This document shows, in pieces, positions 12,179 through 21,654 of a stretch of DNA of 64,000 bases (position 1 is the first letter of the stretch; every line of letters begins with the position of its first letter). Source of the stretch: Triticum aestivum (taxonomy: Eukaryota > Streptophyta > Magnoliopsida > Poales > Poaceae); NCBI RefSeq assembly GCF_018294505.1, contig NC_057801.1, positions 434,036,741 through 434,100,740 of the forward strand, read 5' to 3'. Below the pieces are notes generated by a model that worked only from the letters and a program-made list of their open reading frames with translations, searched no databases and was not told the DNA's origin. A program made the translations under genes and the position numbers.

Positions 12179-12839
12179 GTAATAATAAACAAATTGATTA
12201 TAAAAATGTGTGCATGCATCAAAGTCATACAAAAATTCGGCATGACCTTTCCTAAAAATAGGACATATAGATCTAGAGTTTGCCCGAAATTCGCCGAAAA
12301 AGAAATAAATCGATATTTCGGCAAAAATAGGCAACTCAAAAGCACAATTTGGCGTCAACTCATGCCACACACACATTTTCCATCATATCGCCCAATTATC
12401 ATATCACACACACATACACATATTTCCATTTTGCAAAAGCATGAAATTTTAATCACCTCTATCTCGAGATCGAGCACACGGTGGAGATGATGATGTAGGG
12501 AGATCAAAAGTGCACAATGCTCTTCTTGACAAAGATAGATTTAGTTAGGGGGCAAATAGGTCAGTTAACTAAATGCTACATCTACCTAGCTAGCTAATTT
12601 GGGAGGAGACAATTTCAACTAGTGGAGGGGGAAGAAAAAAGATAAAGGAGATGCATTAATGGAGGTAGTGTAGTTAGCTCGGAGTAATGAAGAGAGAAAA
12701 AGGTAGGTAGAAGAGGGAGAGTAATGGGGGGAGAAGTATTGAGGAAGAAGAAGAGTGAGAGAGGGAGGATGTGGGAGGTAGGGGAAAGGGAGGAGAGGAG
12801 ATGGGGGAGGGGAGGACGGGTGGAAAAAGGTGGTGGGGT

Positions 12840-13195
12840 GCTGCGTATTAGCAGTAGCGCGGGAGAAAAAACGCGCTACTGATAAGAGCGTAGCAGCAGC
12901 GCGCTTTTCTCGCATGCGCTACTGCTAAACGGGGCCAACCGTGTGACCAATTTCAAAATTAGCAGCAGCGACGTGAGTAAAAAGCGCGCTACTACTATTG
13001 CATTAGCAGTAGCGCGCATCGTGACACCGAGCTGCTGCTAAACTTAGGGTGTTGGTTACTGTCGGTCGATTTTTATAGCAGCGCGGTTTAGACCTCATGC
13101 GCTACTGCTAAATTTGCATCAGTAGCGAGTTTTTCTTACCCGCGCTACTGCTAATTAGCAGTAGCGCTTCTTTTTGTGTCATGTTGCTGCTAAGA
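12840..13195. repeat. CACTA subterminal repeats (TAGCAGTAGCGC / GCGCTACTGCTA)
   Basis: About ten copies of TAGCAGTAGCGC or its complement GCGCTACTGCTA, in both orientations, over 350 bp next to the transposon terminus. Subterminal motifs of this kind are the binding sites of CACTA-encoded proteins in the En/Spm system; that role here is by analogy. Confidence 0.8.
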
Positions 13196-13207
13196 TTCTG
13201 TGTATAA

Positions 13208-13224
13208 GGTTTTCCCTAGTAGTG
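13208..13224 (-). repeat. CACTA terminal inverted repeat (right end)
   Basis: GGTTTTCCCTAGTAGTG on +, i.e. CACTACTAGGGAAAACC on -. The following bases TAG would be the 3-bp target duplication; the partner copy is outside the window. Confidence 0.8.
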
Positions 13225-13687
13225 TAGTCGCGTGAAAGGATTATGATGGGGGCGGTAGGGGAACGGGGACTGAGGGAAAGGGCGGCTGGTGGCGACGGTA
13301 AACTTGGGCGGCGGCGGTGCGGGAACCCTAGATCGCCGTGGGAATCGCCCGAGATGGGAAACCAATCGTCACCCCTCGGACGGACTTAATGTTATAGTTT
13401 GTATTGTAACAACGACGGTGGTTTGGTTTCCATACCTCCTCTTTCTACAAAATATGATATGCGGGCTCCTGTATATTGGAGAAAAATCACCTGCAGGCTT
13501 GCAGCAATGTTATTTGAGTATATCGGACGCGATTTTTTGAACAAAGGAAAGCAGAAGCACATCCATTGTCAATTGTCATTGTGCATTTCGCGCTCCCAGC
13601 AGCAGCACTAGCACTCGGCCTCCTCCTTCCCGCCATCCTAGCGCACAAACGGTACTGTAACAATCCAAGCGCGAGCTCGCCTATCCC
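13225..13687 (+). promoter_or_regulatory. Upstream region of the PPR gene, shortened by the CACTA end
   Basis: The 463 bp between the CACTA terminus and the PPR ATG contain a GC-rich stretch (13255-13385) and a mixed stretch up to an in-frame stop at 13658-13660. No clear TATA box is seen. The small open frames here have no recognisable product. If the PPR gene is expressed, its core promoter must lie here or inside the CACTA end. Confidence 0.4.
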
Positions 13688-15694
13688 ATGCGTTACCTCT
13701 ACTTCCGCCCCAACGCGACAAGCCAGGCGCGCGCCTACCGCGACCATCTCCTCGCCCACCTAGACCAATGCGCATCGCGGGCCCACCTGTCGGAGCTCCA
13801 CGGACGGCTCATCCGCGCCCACCTCGGCCCCGACCCCTCCGGTCGGCTCGTCGCCCTCCTCGCCTCCCCTGTGGCGAGGCATGACATGCCCTATGCGCGC
13901 AGGGTGTTCGACAGAATGGCCCAACCGACCGCCTTCGTCTGGAACTGCATGATTCGAGGGTACAACAGTTGCGACGCCCCTGCAGATGCATTGGCGTTGT
14001 TCAGGGCGATGCTTCGGAGGAGAATCTCTCCTGATAATTACACCATGGCTGCGGTTGTGTCCTCGAGCGCTGCTTTCGCCAGCTGGAAGTCGAGGTCAAC
14101 TGGGGACGCGGTACATTCCTTTGTTCGCAAGACTGGCTTTGCATCGGATGTGTTCGTCATGTCAGGCCTTGTTAATTTCTATGGCTCCTTCAGAAGTGTC
14201 GATGATGCAAGGAAGGTTTTTGAAGATATGGCCAATCAGGATGTGGTGTCGTGGACTCTGATGATCTCGGCTTTTGCACAGTGCAGTCAGTGGGATGATG
14301 CGTTAAGGTTGCTTGCTGAGATGCAATCACAAGGCACTAAGCCTAACAAGGTCACCGTTATAAGTCTCCTTTCTGCATGCGGCCAAGTGCAGGATGTTGA
14401 CAGAGGCCGGTGGGTGTATGCACGCATTGATGAGTACGGCATTGAGGTTGATTTGGATGTCAGGAATGCACTTTTAAGCATGTACATGAAATGCGGATGC
14501 ATGTCGGATGCGTTGAAAACATTTCAGGTCATGCCAATAAGAAATACTAAATCATGGAACACGTTGATTGATGGGTTTGTGCAAAATGGGAAGCATAAGG
14601 AAGCACTAAGAATGTTTGAAGAGATGTTATCAGATGGTATAGTTCCTGATGTGATTACCCTCGTAAGTCTCTTATCGTCATGTGCTCAGCTTGGTGATCT
14701 TCAGAAAGGGAGATACTTCCACAATTATATCAAAGATCATGGGATCCGCTGTGACATCATCCTTCATAATTCTTTGATTAACATGTATGCTAAATGTGGC
14801 GATATGGCTGCAGCAGAAATGGTTTTTGAAAATATGACACAAAGGGATACCGTGTCCTGGACAGCTATGGTGTGTGGTTATGTGAAAGGACTTCAGTTTA
14901 CAACGGCCTTCAGTTTATTTGAAGAGATGAAGGTTGTAGATCTTGTGTCAAGTGAAATGGCACTGGTTAGTCTACTTTCTGCTTGTTCCCAGCTAGGAGC
15001 ACTTGATAAAGGGAGAGAGATACACACTTATATAAAAGATAAGAGTGTAATAACAGACGTATGGCTTGAAAGTGCCCTGGTGGATATGTATGCAAAATGT
15101 GGTTGCACTGATACAGCTGCTCAAATATTCAGTACAATGCAGCACAAGCGAACCCTCACATGGAATGCTATGATTGGAGGTCTTGCCAGCAATGGACAGG
15201 GAAAAGAAGCAGTGGAGCACTTTGAACAAATGCTGAAGCTAAGAGACCCAAAGCCTGATGCTATCACTCTAAAGGTGGTTCTTGGTGCCTGTGCACATGT
15301 AGGAATGGTTGATGAGGGGCTGCATTACTTCTATTTGATGTTGAGCCTTGGTATTGTCCCTGATATTGAGCACTATGGTTGCGTAGTAGACCTCCTGAGT
15401 AGAGCTGGGCTGCTAGACGAAGCATATAGTTTTATCAAGAAGATGCCAATACAGCCCAATCCAGTAATTTGGGGATCACTTCTTGCAGCTTGTAGAGTTC
15501 ATCACAAAATGGAACTAGCAAAGAGAATTGGACAGCACATCATCGAATTAGCTCCTAATGACGTGGGAGCACATGTCCTAATTTCGAACTTACATGCTGA
15601 AGAAGGTCAGTGGGATGATGTAGAGCAAGTAAGAGGGCTGATGGAAAGCAGAGGTGTAGAGAAATCATCTGGTCGTAGCTCCATCCAAGTCTAG
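13688..15694 (+). CDS. PLS-class pentatricopeptide repeat protein with E motif, intact
   Basis: Single-exon 668-residue protein. ATG 13688 is the first start after an in-frame stop at 13658. A basic N-terminal stretch (MRYLYFRPNATSQ) could be an organelle-targeting peptide. From about residue 65 to 560 there are some fifteen P, L and S repeats with typical blocks such as DVVSWTLMISAFAQ, NALLSMYMKCG, NSLINMYAKCG, and LVDMYAKCGCTDTA. The last 80 residues form an E region (NPVIWGSLLAACRVHHKMEL ... LISNLHAEEGQWDDVEQVR) ending GRSSIQV; there is no DYW domain. Known family role: sequence-specific binding of chloroplast or mitochondrial RNA, and E-class members mostly direct C-to-U editing with a partner deaminase. 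Target and organelle cannot be told from sequence. No lesions; this is the only complete host gene in the window. Confidence 0.95.
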   Translation: MRYLYFRPNATSQARAYRDHLLAHLDQCASRAHLSELHGRLIRAHLGPDPSGRLVALLASPVARHDMPYARRVFDRMAQPTAFVWNCMIRGYNSCDAPADALALFRAMLRRRISPDNYTMAAVVSSSAAFASWKSRSTGDAVHSFVRKTGFASDVFVMSGLVNFYGSFRSVDDARKVFEDMANQDVVSWTLMISAFAQCSQWDDALRLLAEMQSQGTKPNKVTVISLLSACGQVQDVDRGRWVYARIDEYGIEVDLDVRNALLSMYMKCGCMSDALKTFQVMPIRNTKSWNTLIDGFVQNGKHKEALRMFEEMLSDGIVPDVITLVSLLSSCAQLGDLQKGRYFHNYIKDHGIRCDIILHNSLINMYAKCGDMAAAEMVFENMTQRDTVSWTAMVCGYVKGLQFTTAFSLFEEMKVVDLVSSEMALVSLLSACSQLGALDKGREIHTYIKDKSVITDVWLESALVDMYAKCGCTDTAAQIFSTMQHKRTLTWNAMIGGLASNGQGKEAVEHFEQMLKLRDPKPDAITLKVVLGACAHVGMVDEGLHYFYLMLSLGIVPDIEHYGCVVDLLSRAGLLDEAYSFIKKMPIQPNPVIWGSLLAACRVHHKMELAKRIGQHIIELAPNDVGAHVLISNLHAEEGQWDDVEQVRGLMESRGVEKSSGRSSIQV

Positions 15695-15699
15695 ACATG

Positions 15700-16440
15700 C
15701 TTCATAAATCATTGTTCGTACTTCATAATGTAAGTTACAAGCAGAGAGACATGATTTGACTAGTAATACACATGGCTGAGAAGAGTATTGCCACTTTTTC
15801 AGTGCAGTGTCTGTTCGATGCCAGAGACATATATACTATAATGCTCAGTAGATATGTGATTTCTTGATCATATTTTGGTTGCTCGGGTCAGCACTGAATG
15901 AATGAATCAGTATGCAGGGCAAGAAAAAAAAAGGCCACATACTCGCATCTATTGCTACTGGGAACTGAGATAAACTTGTCCATATCTATTTAGCATGATC
16001 TGAAAATTATTTATGTGCATCAAGCATGCTATGATTTGCAAATCATATCTTAAACTTTCATCTAGTACAAGGTCTCGATAAATATGCACCCAAAGATTGT
16101 TTATGTACATAGTTGAAGTTGCGGCTTGAATAATTGTATTGTAAATTTTCATCTAGTACAGAACCTATAGTAATAATCGTTCTCACAACTATTTCAGACA
16201 TGTGAAATATAGTCATTTACTATATAGCATGCCACTTTGGGCTAACCAACTGTTCAATTACTCGATAAGAAACTATCAGGGGTATTTTACTTTCATTTCT
16301 TTGATGTTCTGCTCTAATTGCGTATTTTATAAGATGATTTGATCTCTGATGCATCTTTCGGTTGTCCATGCATTTTGATGAATCGTACAATAGTCATAGA
16401 CAGTACTTTTGGTTTATTTAAAAGTCACTGCAGTTGTTCC
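15700..16440 (+). repeat. Tandem duplication in PPR 3' flank, copy 1 (no MITEs)
   Basis: Starts right after the PPR stop codon. It shares an ordered series of blocks with 16500-17390: CTTCATAATGTAAGTTACAAG, ATATGTGATTT, CAGTATGCA, CACATACTCGCA, GATAAACTTGT, TAGTACAGAACCTA, CAACTGTTCAATT, and ATGCATCTTTCGGTTGTCCA. Divergence is substantial, so the duplication is old. No gene is seen. Confidence 0.7.
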
Positions 16441-16800
16441 AAATAAGACGAGGCTCGCAATTTAGACGTAAAGTTCAAATGCTCGTTGTCCAACTATAGA
16501 CGCTTTTCATACTTCATAATGCAAGTTACAAGTGATTACATGATTTCACTAGTAAGTCATACAAAGTTTGACAGCAACACTGCCACTATATGTATATACT
16601 CCACTGATAAGTTGATATGTGATTTATTGCTCCTAATTTGGTAGTTCAGGCCAGCGCTGAATGTGTAGATCAGTATGCACTGCAAAATAAAACAAAACAA
16701 AACAAAATCATTGTTCACATACTCGCAGTCAAGGCATCTGTGAAGTCAGATAAACTTGTTATGCTGTAATTTTGCAGCTGGTACAGAACCTAGAGAAATA

Positions 16801-16959
16801 CTCCCTCCGTTCCTAAATGTAAGTCTTTGTAGAGATTTCATTATGAACTACATATGGATGTATATAGATGCATTTTAAGTGTGGATTCATTCATTTTGCT
16901 CCGTATGTAGTCCACCTAGTGGAATCTCTACAAAGACTTACATTTAGGAACGGAGGGAG
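16801..16959. mobile_element. Stowaway-type MITE (159 bp)
   Basis: Perfect-looking terminal inverted repeats: CTCCCTCCGTTCCTAAATG at the left and its complement at the right, with TA on both sides (16799-16800, 16960-16961). No coding capacity; mobilised in trans by Tc1/mariner-type transposases. Confidence 0.92.
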
Positions 16960-17040
16960 TAGTTTTTTGAAGCAAAACCTAGAGAGAGAAATAGTAGTAG
17001 CGAAACTATTTCAAGACATCTGAAATGTACTGATTTATTA

Positions 17041-17121
17041 CTCCTTCTGTCCCATAATGTAAGACGTTTTTTGACACTACACTAATATTAAAAAACGTCT
17101 TACATTACGGGATGGAGGGAG
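17041..17121. mobile_element. Stowaway-type MITE (81 bp)
   Basis: CTCCTTCTGTCCCATAATG pairs with the complement at the right end; almost the whole element folds into one hairpin around AAAACGTCTTACATTA. TA duplications at 17039-17040 and 17122-17123. Confidence 0.92.
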
Positions 17122-17390
17122 TATGTTTTATAAGACCGAGGGCTCGCCAACTGTTCAATTGCTTCTGAAGCATCAGCTCCATTTTATTTTATTTTTGCTT
17201 CTGAAGCAACTATCACGGCTGTTCTACATTTATTGCTTTGATTTTCTACTCTAATCATGCATGTTATGACTTCCATTCCTGATTTTCTGCATGCATCGGT
17301 CATCCACAGATTATATACAATCATGCTATATTTATTCCTAGGCAATAATTTTGTTCTGTTAGAAGATTCAGACTGACGTGTCATGCTATG

Positions 17391-18256
17391 CTGTTATAGT
17401 CTTTGTCAGTGCTTTCAGCTTATCTAGAGTTAATCACTTGTGGTACTTTGAAACATTTTGACTCTTTCTTTACCCACAAAAGAAAAAGAAATATTTTAAC
17501 TCCAAATGAGGTTGACTATTTATTTAGAACTAAAGCTTATGTACGTGTGGTCCATTTCATTTGAAGCTGTTCAGATTATCCGGTGCCCATTTTGGACTTG
17601 AATTGTCAACAGTCCTCGTGTAGGTATGTGACTGCTGAGCTGTCAAATTGGTTCCAAGCTTTGCAAGGTGAGCCAGCCCCAGAAGATGGGTCCAACCAAA
17701 TAAAAAGAAACTCAAGTTACTAAACTGTGCCTACAGGTTAGGTTACATCTCATCTGATCAAAGCAGCGGTAAGCCAAACACTGCAGATCACGTTATTCCG
17801 TTTTGTCCGGTTAACCCCACCCTTGCACGCCCTGTAGCACAATAGTTCTATGTGAGTCCTGCTGAATACAAGATATGATCTGCCTACATGACCACGAGTT
17901 CACTCATAAGTCCTGATAAGCGTGCATCGTAATAACATAACAAGTGGAACAAATCTTCACCAGGGGGAAGGTCTATCAGGCAAGGATGTTCATTGCCTTT
18001 AATATTTGAACTGGCTTTACTTGCAACAATGATGGGATGCTTCCATGGTTACACCGTTATCTATCCATCATCAATGCCTTCTATATTCCTATGATACAAC
18101 TATATCTCCACCCCCTAGCAAACCTTGTTGTTGCTATGTTACCACTTGATTAACCTGCTTAGTACACATGCTTAGGGTCAGTGGAGGAGCAAGGTTCACC
18201 CAAATGGGTGTACAAAGTTCAAGATTTCATGAATTCCCTAGCTATTTTCTCATGTA
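17391..18256. other. Intergenic, nothing recognised
   Basis: About 0.87 kb between the PPR 3' duplication and the next MITE. No long frame, no RNA gene and no repeat boundary that I can support. Confidence 0.5.
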
Positions 18257-18407
18257 CTCCCTCTGTCCTCAATATAAGACCTTTTAGCTATTTCAAAATA
18301 TTGACTACATACATACTAAAATGAGTAAACATACATACTAAAATATGTCTAGATACATACGAATCAAGAAAAAACTTAAAAGGTCTTATATTAGGGAACG
18401 GAGGGAG
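18257..18407. mobile_element. Stowaway-type MITE (151 bp)
   Basis: Ends CTCCCTCTGTCCTCAATAT and the complement ATATTAGGGAACGGAGGGAG; TA duplications at 18255-18256 and 18408-18409. It lies only 3 bp from the target duplication of the LINE to its right. Confidence 0.9.
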
Positions 18408-18427
18408 TATATGTGTTTTATCTACCT

Positions 18428-19693
18428 TCTTTTGAAAAACTCAGATTTTATTCATTTGTAATAAGTAGTACATCGTTTGTGAGGATCATTACAATTTCAT
18501 TTAAAGGCTCCTCAAACCACTCGGAAGTCAAAGAAAATCTAGCTAATCTAGCAAGCTCATGAGCTACTTTATTTGTTTCCCTATTACAGTGCTCAAATCT
18601 ATCAGTAACGAAATCACAAGCATAATGATAACAATCATCGAAATTTTTTGCCGCCACACCCACCGACTGTCCTCCATCATTCGTAGTTTCAATCACTTCC
18701 ATATTATCCGAATTTATAACAAGGTGATTGCATCCTGCCCTTTGCGCCAGTGTTAGACCGAATTTGAGAGCTAAAGCTTCCGCCATCAACACATCCACGA
18801 CAGAAATCAGTTTTCTCGTTCCCTCCAGCAATAAACCTGCCTTTGTCGTCTTGAAGGACCGCTCCCATGGAACCCCTAAGAAGATCATGATCAAAAAAAG
18901 CATCAACATTACGTTTAACGAAACCTCTTGGAGGACAAGACCAGACCACCTTCTTCATCGACGCCTTGGGGGATAATGCATTAACAAAAAAATTGGTTAG
19001 AGCAAGAATCCCCATTGAAATCTGAGTTACATTTTGAGTTCATTGTCATCTTTCCCACCATAGGTACCATGCTGATATAGCAATCATTTCACGTACATTG
19101 TGGTAACCCAATATCCACAAATCTTGGTCTGGTAGGAGTAGTAGATACTCCAACACCGCCTCTTCCGCACGGTCAACTTCACAAGCTTTATCAATAATAT
19201 CAACCATCCCTAGCCTTTTCCAGACCTCCTTTGCTTTACTACATCGGAAGAGCATATGTTTGGTATCTTCTAAACCTCCGAACAAGTAGGGCAAATGGGT
19301 GAAACCTTCATATGTCTGTTAGCCAGTGTAACCCGGCATGGGATTGTACCATGTAGCGTACGCCATAAGAAATTTTTTACTTTTGCCGGACAGACTAATT
19401 TCCATATCTTGCTCCAAATAGGGTTAACTGTGGTTTGCCCCATCCCATTAGAGTGTTTTAATTTGCTTCCATGTTGGTGGTCCCACTCCATAAAATAGGT
19501 TGATCGAACCGAGAAAATACCATTTTTTGTATAATTCCAGTCAATGAAATCTTGCATATCATGTTGCGGTAGGGGAAATGAAAGAATCATTTCTACATCG
19601 AATGGCCACATAGTTTGTCTAATCAGGTCTTCATCCCAATTATTAGAAGTAGGATCAATGAGATCACCTACCTTAGTTAACTTGTTGCCTCCC
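18428..19693 (-). pseudogene. LINE ORF2 C-terminal part: zf-RVT and RNase H-like domain
   Basis: From right to left: a zf-RVT region (19611-19046) with IWKLVCPAKVKNFLWRTLHG, CPTC and FGGLEDTKHMLFRCSKAKEVW, then an RNase H-like fold (19015-18448) with an acidic start near VKRNVDAFF, AEALALKFGL, INSDNMEVIE and NRETNKVAHELAR. Frames change at least three times, so it is dead. In plant LINEs these domains follow the reverse transcriptase and act in target-primed insertion and removal of RNA from hybrids. Confidence 0.85.
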
Positions 19694-20062
19694 TTAGAGC
19701 AACTCTAGCAGACCCCGCATCCCGTCGGCCCGCAGAACGCGTTTGAAGTTCGCAGAAAAACGTCATTGCGGGCCGGCGCGGACGGCCGCAGAGGCAGACC
19801 CCCCGAACGGACCCGTATAAAAGGATATTCGCGGAATATACTTTTTTATGGGTCGACTTTGCGGGGTCTGCTCTTGCGCCGCTGCATCCCGCATCCCACC
19901 GGTCCGCAAAATATCAATACCACACCATAATTATCAATACCAACACAATACAACAATCATCCACATTACAAATAATTATTCAAATCACTGAATACAAATA
20001 CAAATAATGCAATACAAAACGTGTCCCGAATACAAATACAAATGAATGGAAAAATGAGTTTG

Positions 20063-20089
20063 TTACTGTCCAACCCTTTGCCAATGGTG
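20063..20089 (-). pseudogene. Last codons of the Harbinger transposase, separated by 19 kb
   Basis: On the minus strand this reads HWQRVGQ followed by a stop, the expected C-terminal end after the EDLIEH segment at about 39120. The 5-bp duplication TGGTG at 20085-20089 and 39106-39110 is the break. Confidence 0.75.
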
Positions 20090-21654
20090 TGCTACCTCTT
20101 GAGCACTGCGTTGGATTTCCTCGAAGAGGAGAGGATGATGCAGTAAAGTAGCGTAAGTATTTCCCTCAGTTTTTGAGAACCAAGGTATCAATCTATTAGG
20201 AGATCATGCACGAGTCCCTCGTACCTACACAAAACGATAGCTACTCGCAACCAACGCGATTAGGGGTTGTCAATCCCTTCACGGTCACTTACGAGGGTGA
20301 GATCTGATAGAGATGATAAATAATATTTTTGGTATTTTTGATATAGAGATGCAAAGTAAAAAGTAAAAGGCAAAGTAAAAACAAAGCAAGTAAATAAAGT
20401 AGTGGAGATTGATATGATGAGAATAGACCCGGGGGCCATAGGTTTCACTAGTGGCTTCTCTCAAGAGCATAAGTATTCTATGGTGGATGAACAAATTACT
20501 GTTGAGCAATTGATAGAAAAGCAAATAATTATGAGAATATCTAGGTATGATCATGTATATAGGCATCACGTCCAAGACAAGTAGATCGAAATGATTCTGC
20601 ATCTACTACTATTACTCCACTCATCGACCGCTATCCAGCATGCATCTAGAGTATTAAGTAAAACAGAGTAACGCCTTAAGCAAGATGACATGATGTAGAG
20701 GGATAAATTCATGCAATATGATAAAAAAACCCATCTTGTTATCCTCGATGGCAACAATACAATACGTGCCTTGCAACCCTTTCTATCACTGGGTAAGGAC
20801 ACCGCAAGATTGAACCCAAAGCTAAACACTTCTCCCATTGCAAGAACTACCAATCTAGTTGGCCAAACCAAATGGATAATTCGAAGAGACTTGCAAAGAT
20901 AACTCAATCATACATAAAAGAATTCAGAGAAGAATCAAATATTGTTCATAGATAAGCTAGATCATAAACCCATATTTCATCGGTCTCAACAAACACACCG
21001 CAAAAAGAGGATTACATCGAATAGATCTCCACAAGAGAGGGGGAGAACATTGTATTGAGATCCAAAAAGAGAGAAGAAGTCATCTAGCTAATAACTATGG
21101 ACCCGAAGGTCTGAAGTAAACTACTCACACTTCATCGGAGAGGCTATGGTGTTGATGTAGAAGCCCTCCGTGGTAGATGCCCTCTCCGGCGGAGCTCCGG
21201 AACAGGCCCCAAGATGGGATCTCGCGGATACAGAAGGTTGCGGCGGTGGAATTAGGTTTTTTGGCTCCCTTTCTGATCTGACGGGGGTACGTTGGTATAT
21301 ATAGGAGGAAGGAGTACGTCGGTGGAGCAACAGGGGCCCACGAGGCAGGGGGGCGCGCCCTCCACCCTCGTGACCGCCTCTGGCACTTCTTGGAGTAGGG
21401 TCCAAGTCTCCTGGATCACGTTCGGTGAGGAAATCACGTTCCCGAAGGTTTTATTCCGTTTGGACTCCGTTTGATATTATGTTTCTTCGAAATACTGAAA
21501 TAGGCACAAAACAGCAATTCTGGGCTGGGCCTCCGGTTAATAGGTTAGTCCCAAAAATAATATAAAAGTGGAAAATAAAGCCCAATATAGTCCAAAACAG
21601 TAGACAAAGTAGCATGGAGTAATCAAAAATTATAGATACGTTGGAGACGTATCA
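20090..21654 (-). repeat. 3' LTR of the nested Athila-type element
   Basis: 1565 bp, TGCTACCTCTTGAG to GAGACGTATCA on +. A TATA-like TATATATAGG lies at 21296-21305 (minus-strand CCTATATATA), just downstream of the CCACGAGG-type GC block at 21330-21375. Confidence 0.92.

Larger units (their letters stand above)
9332..13224 (-). mobile_element. CACTA (En/Spm) transposon, 5' part, TNP2 on minus strand
   Basis: The right end at 13208-13224 reads CACTACTAGGGAAAACC on the minus strand, a typical Triticeae CACTA terminus. It is followed inward by subterminal repeats (13195-12840), then a broken TNP2-type transposase to 9332, where the copia LTR interrupts it. The left CACTA terminus is not in the window; it would lie beyond the copia insertion. 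The element ends only 464 bp upstream of the PPR start codon. Confidence 0.85.
16500..17390 (+). repeat. Tandem duplication in PPR 3' flank, copy 2 (with two MITEs)
   Basis: Same block order as copy 1 (TACTTCATAATGCAAGTTAC, ATATGTGATTT, CACATACTCGCA, GATAAACTTGT, GGTACAGAACCTA, CAACTGTTCAATT, GCATGCATCGGTCATCCA), but interrupted by Stowaway elements at 16801 and 17041 that copy 1 lacks. It is therefore a natural filled/empty-site pair. Confidence 0.7.

Noticed and set aside
12619..12915. Pro/Ser-rich frame on - near the CACTA end
   Set aside because: It comes from a GGGAGA-rich simple stretch next to subterminal repeats; no domain.
13289..13540. An 83-residue frame upstream of the PPR gene
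   Set aside because: No domain, ends before the PPR and in a different frame; more likely promoter or 5' UTR sequence.
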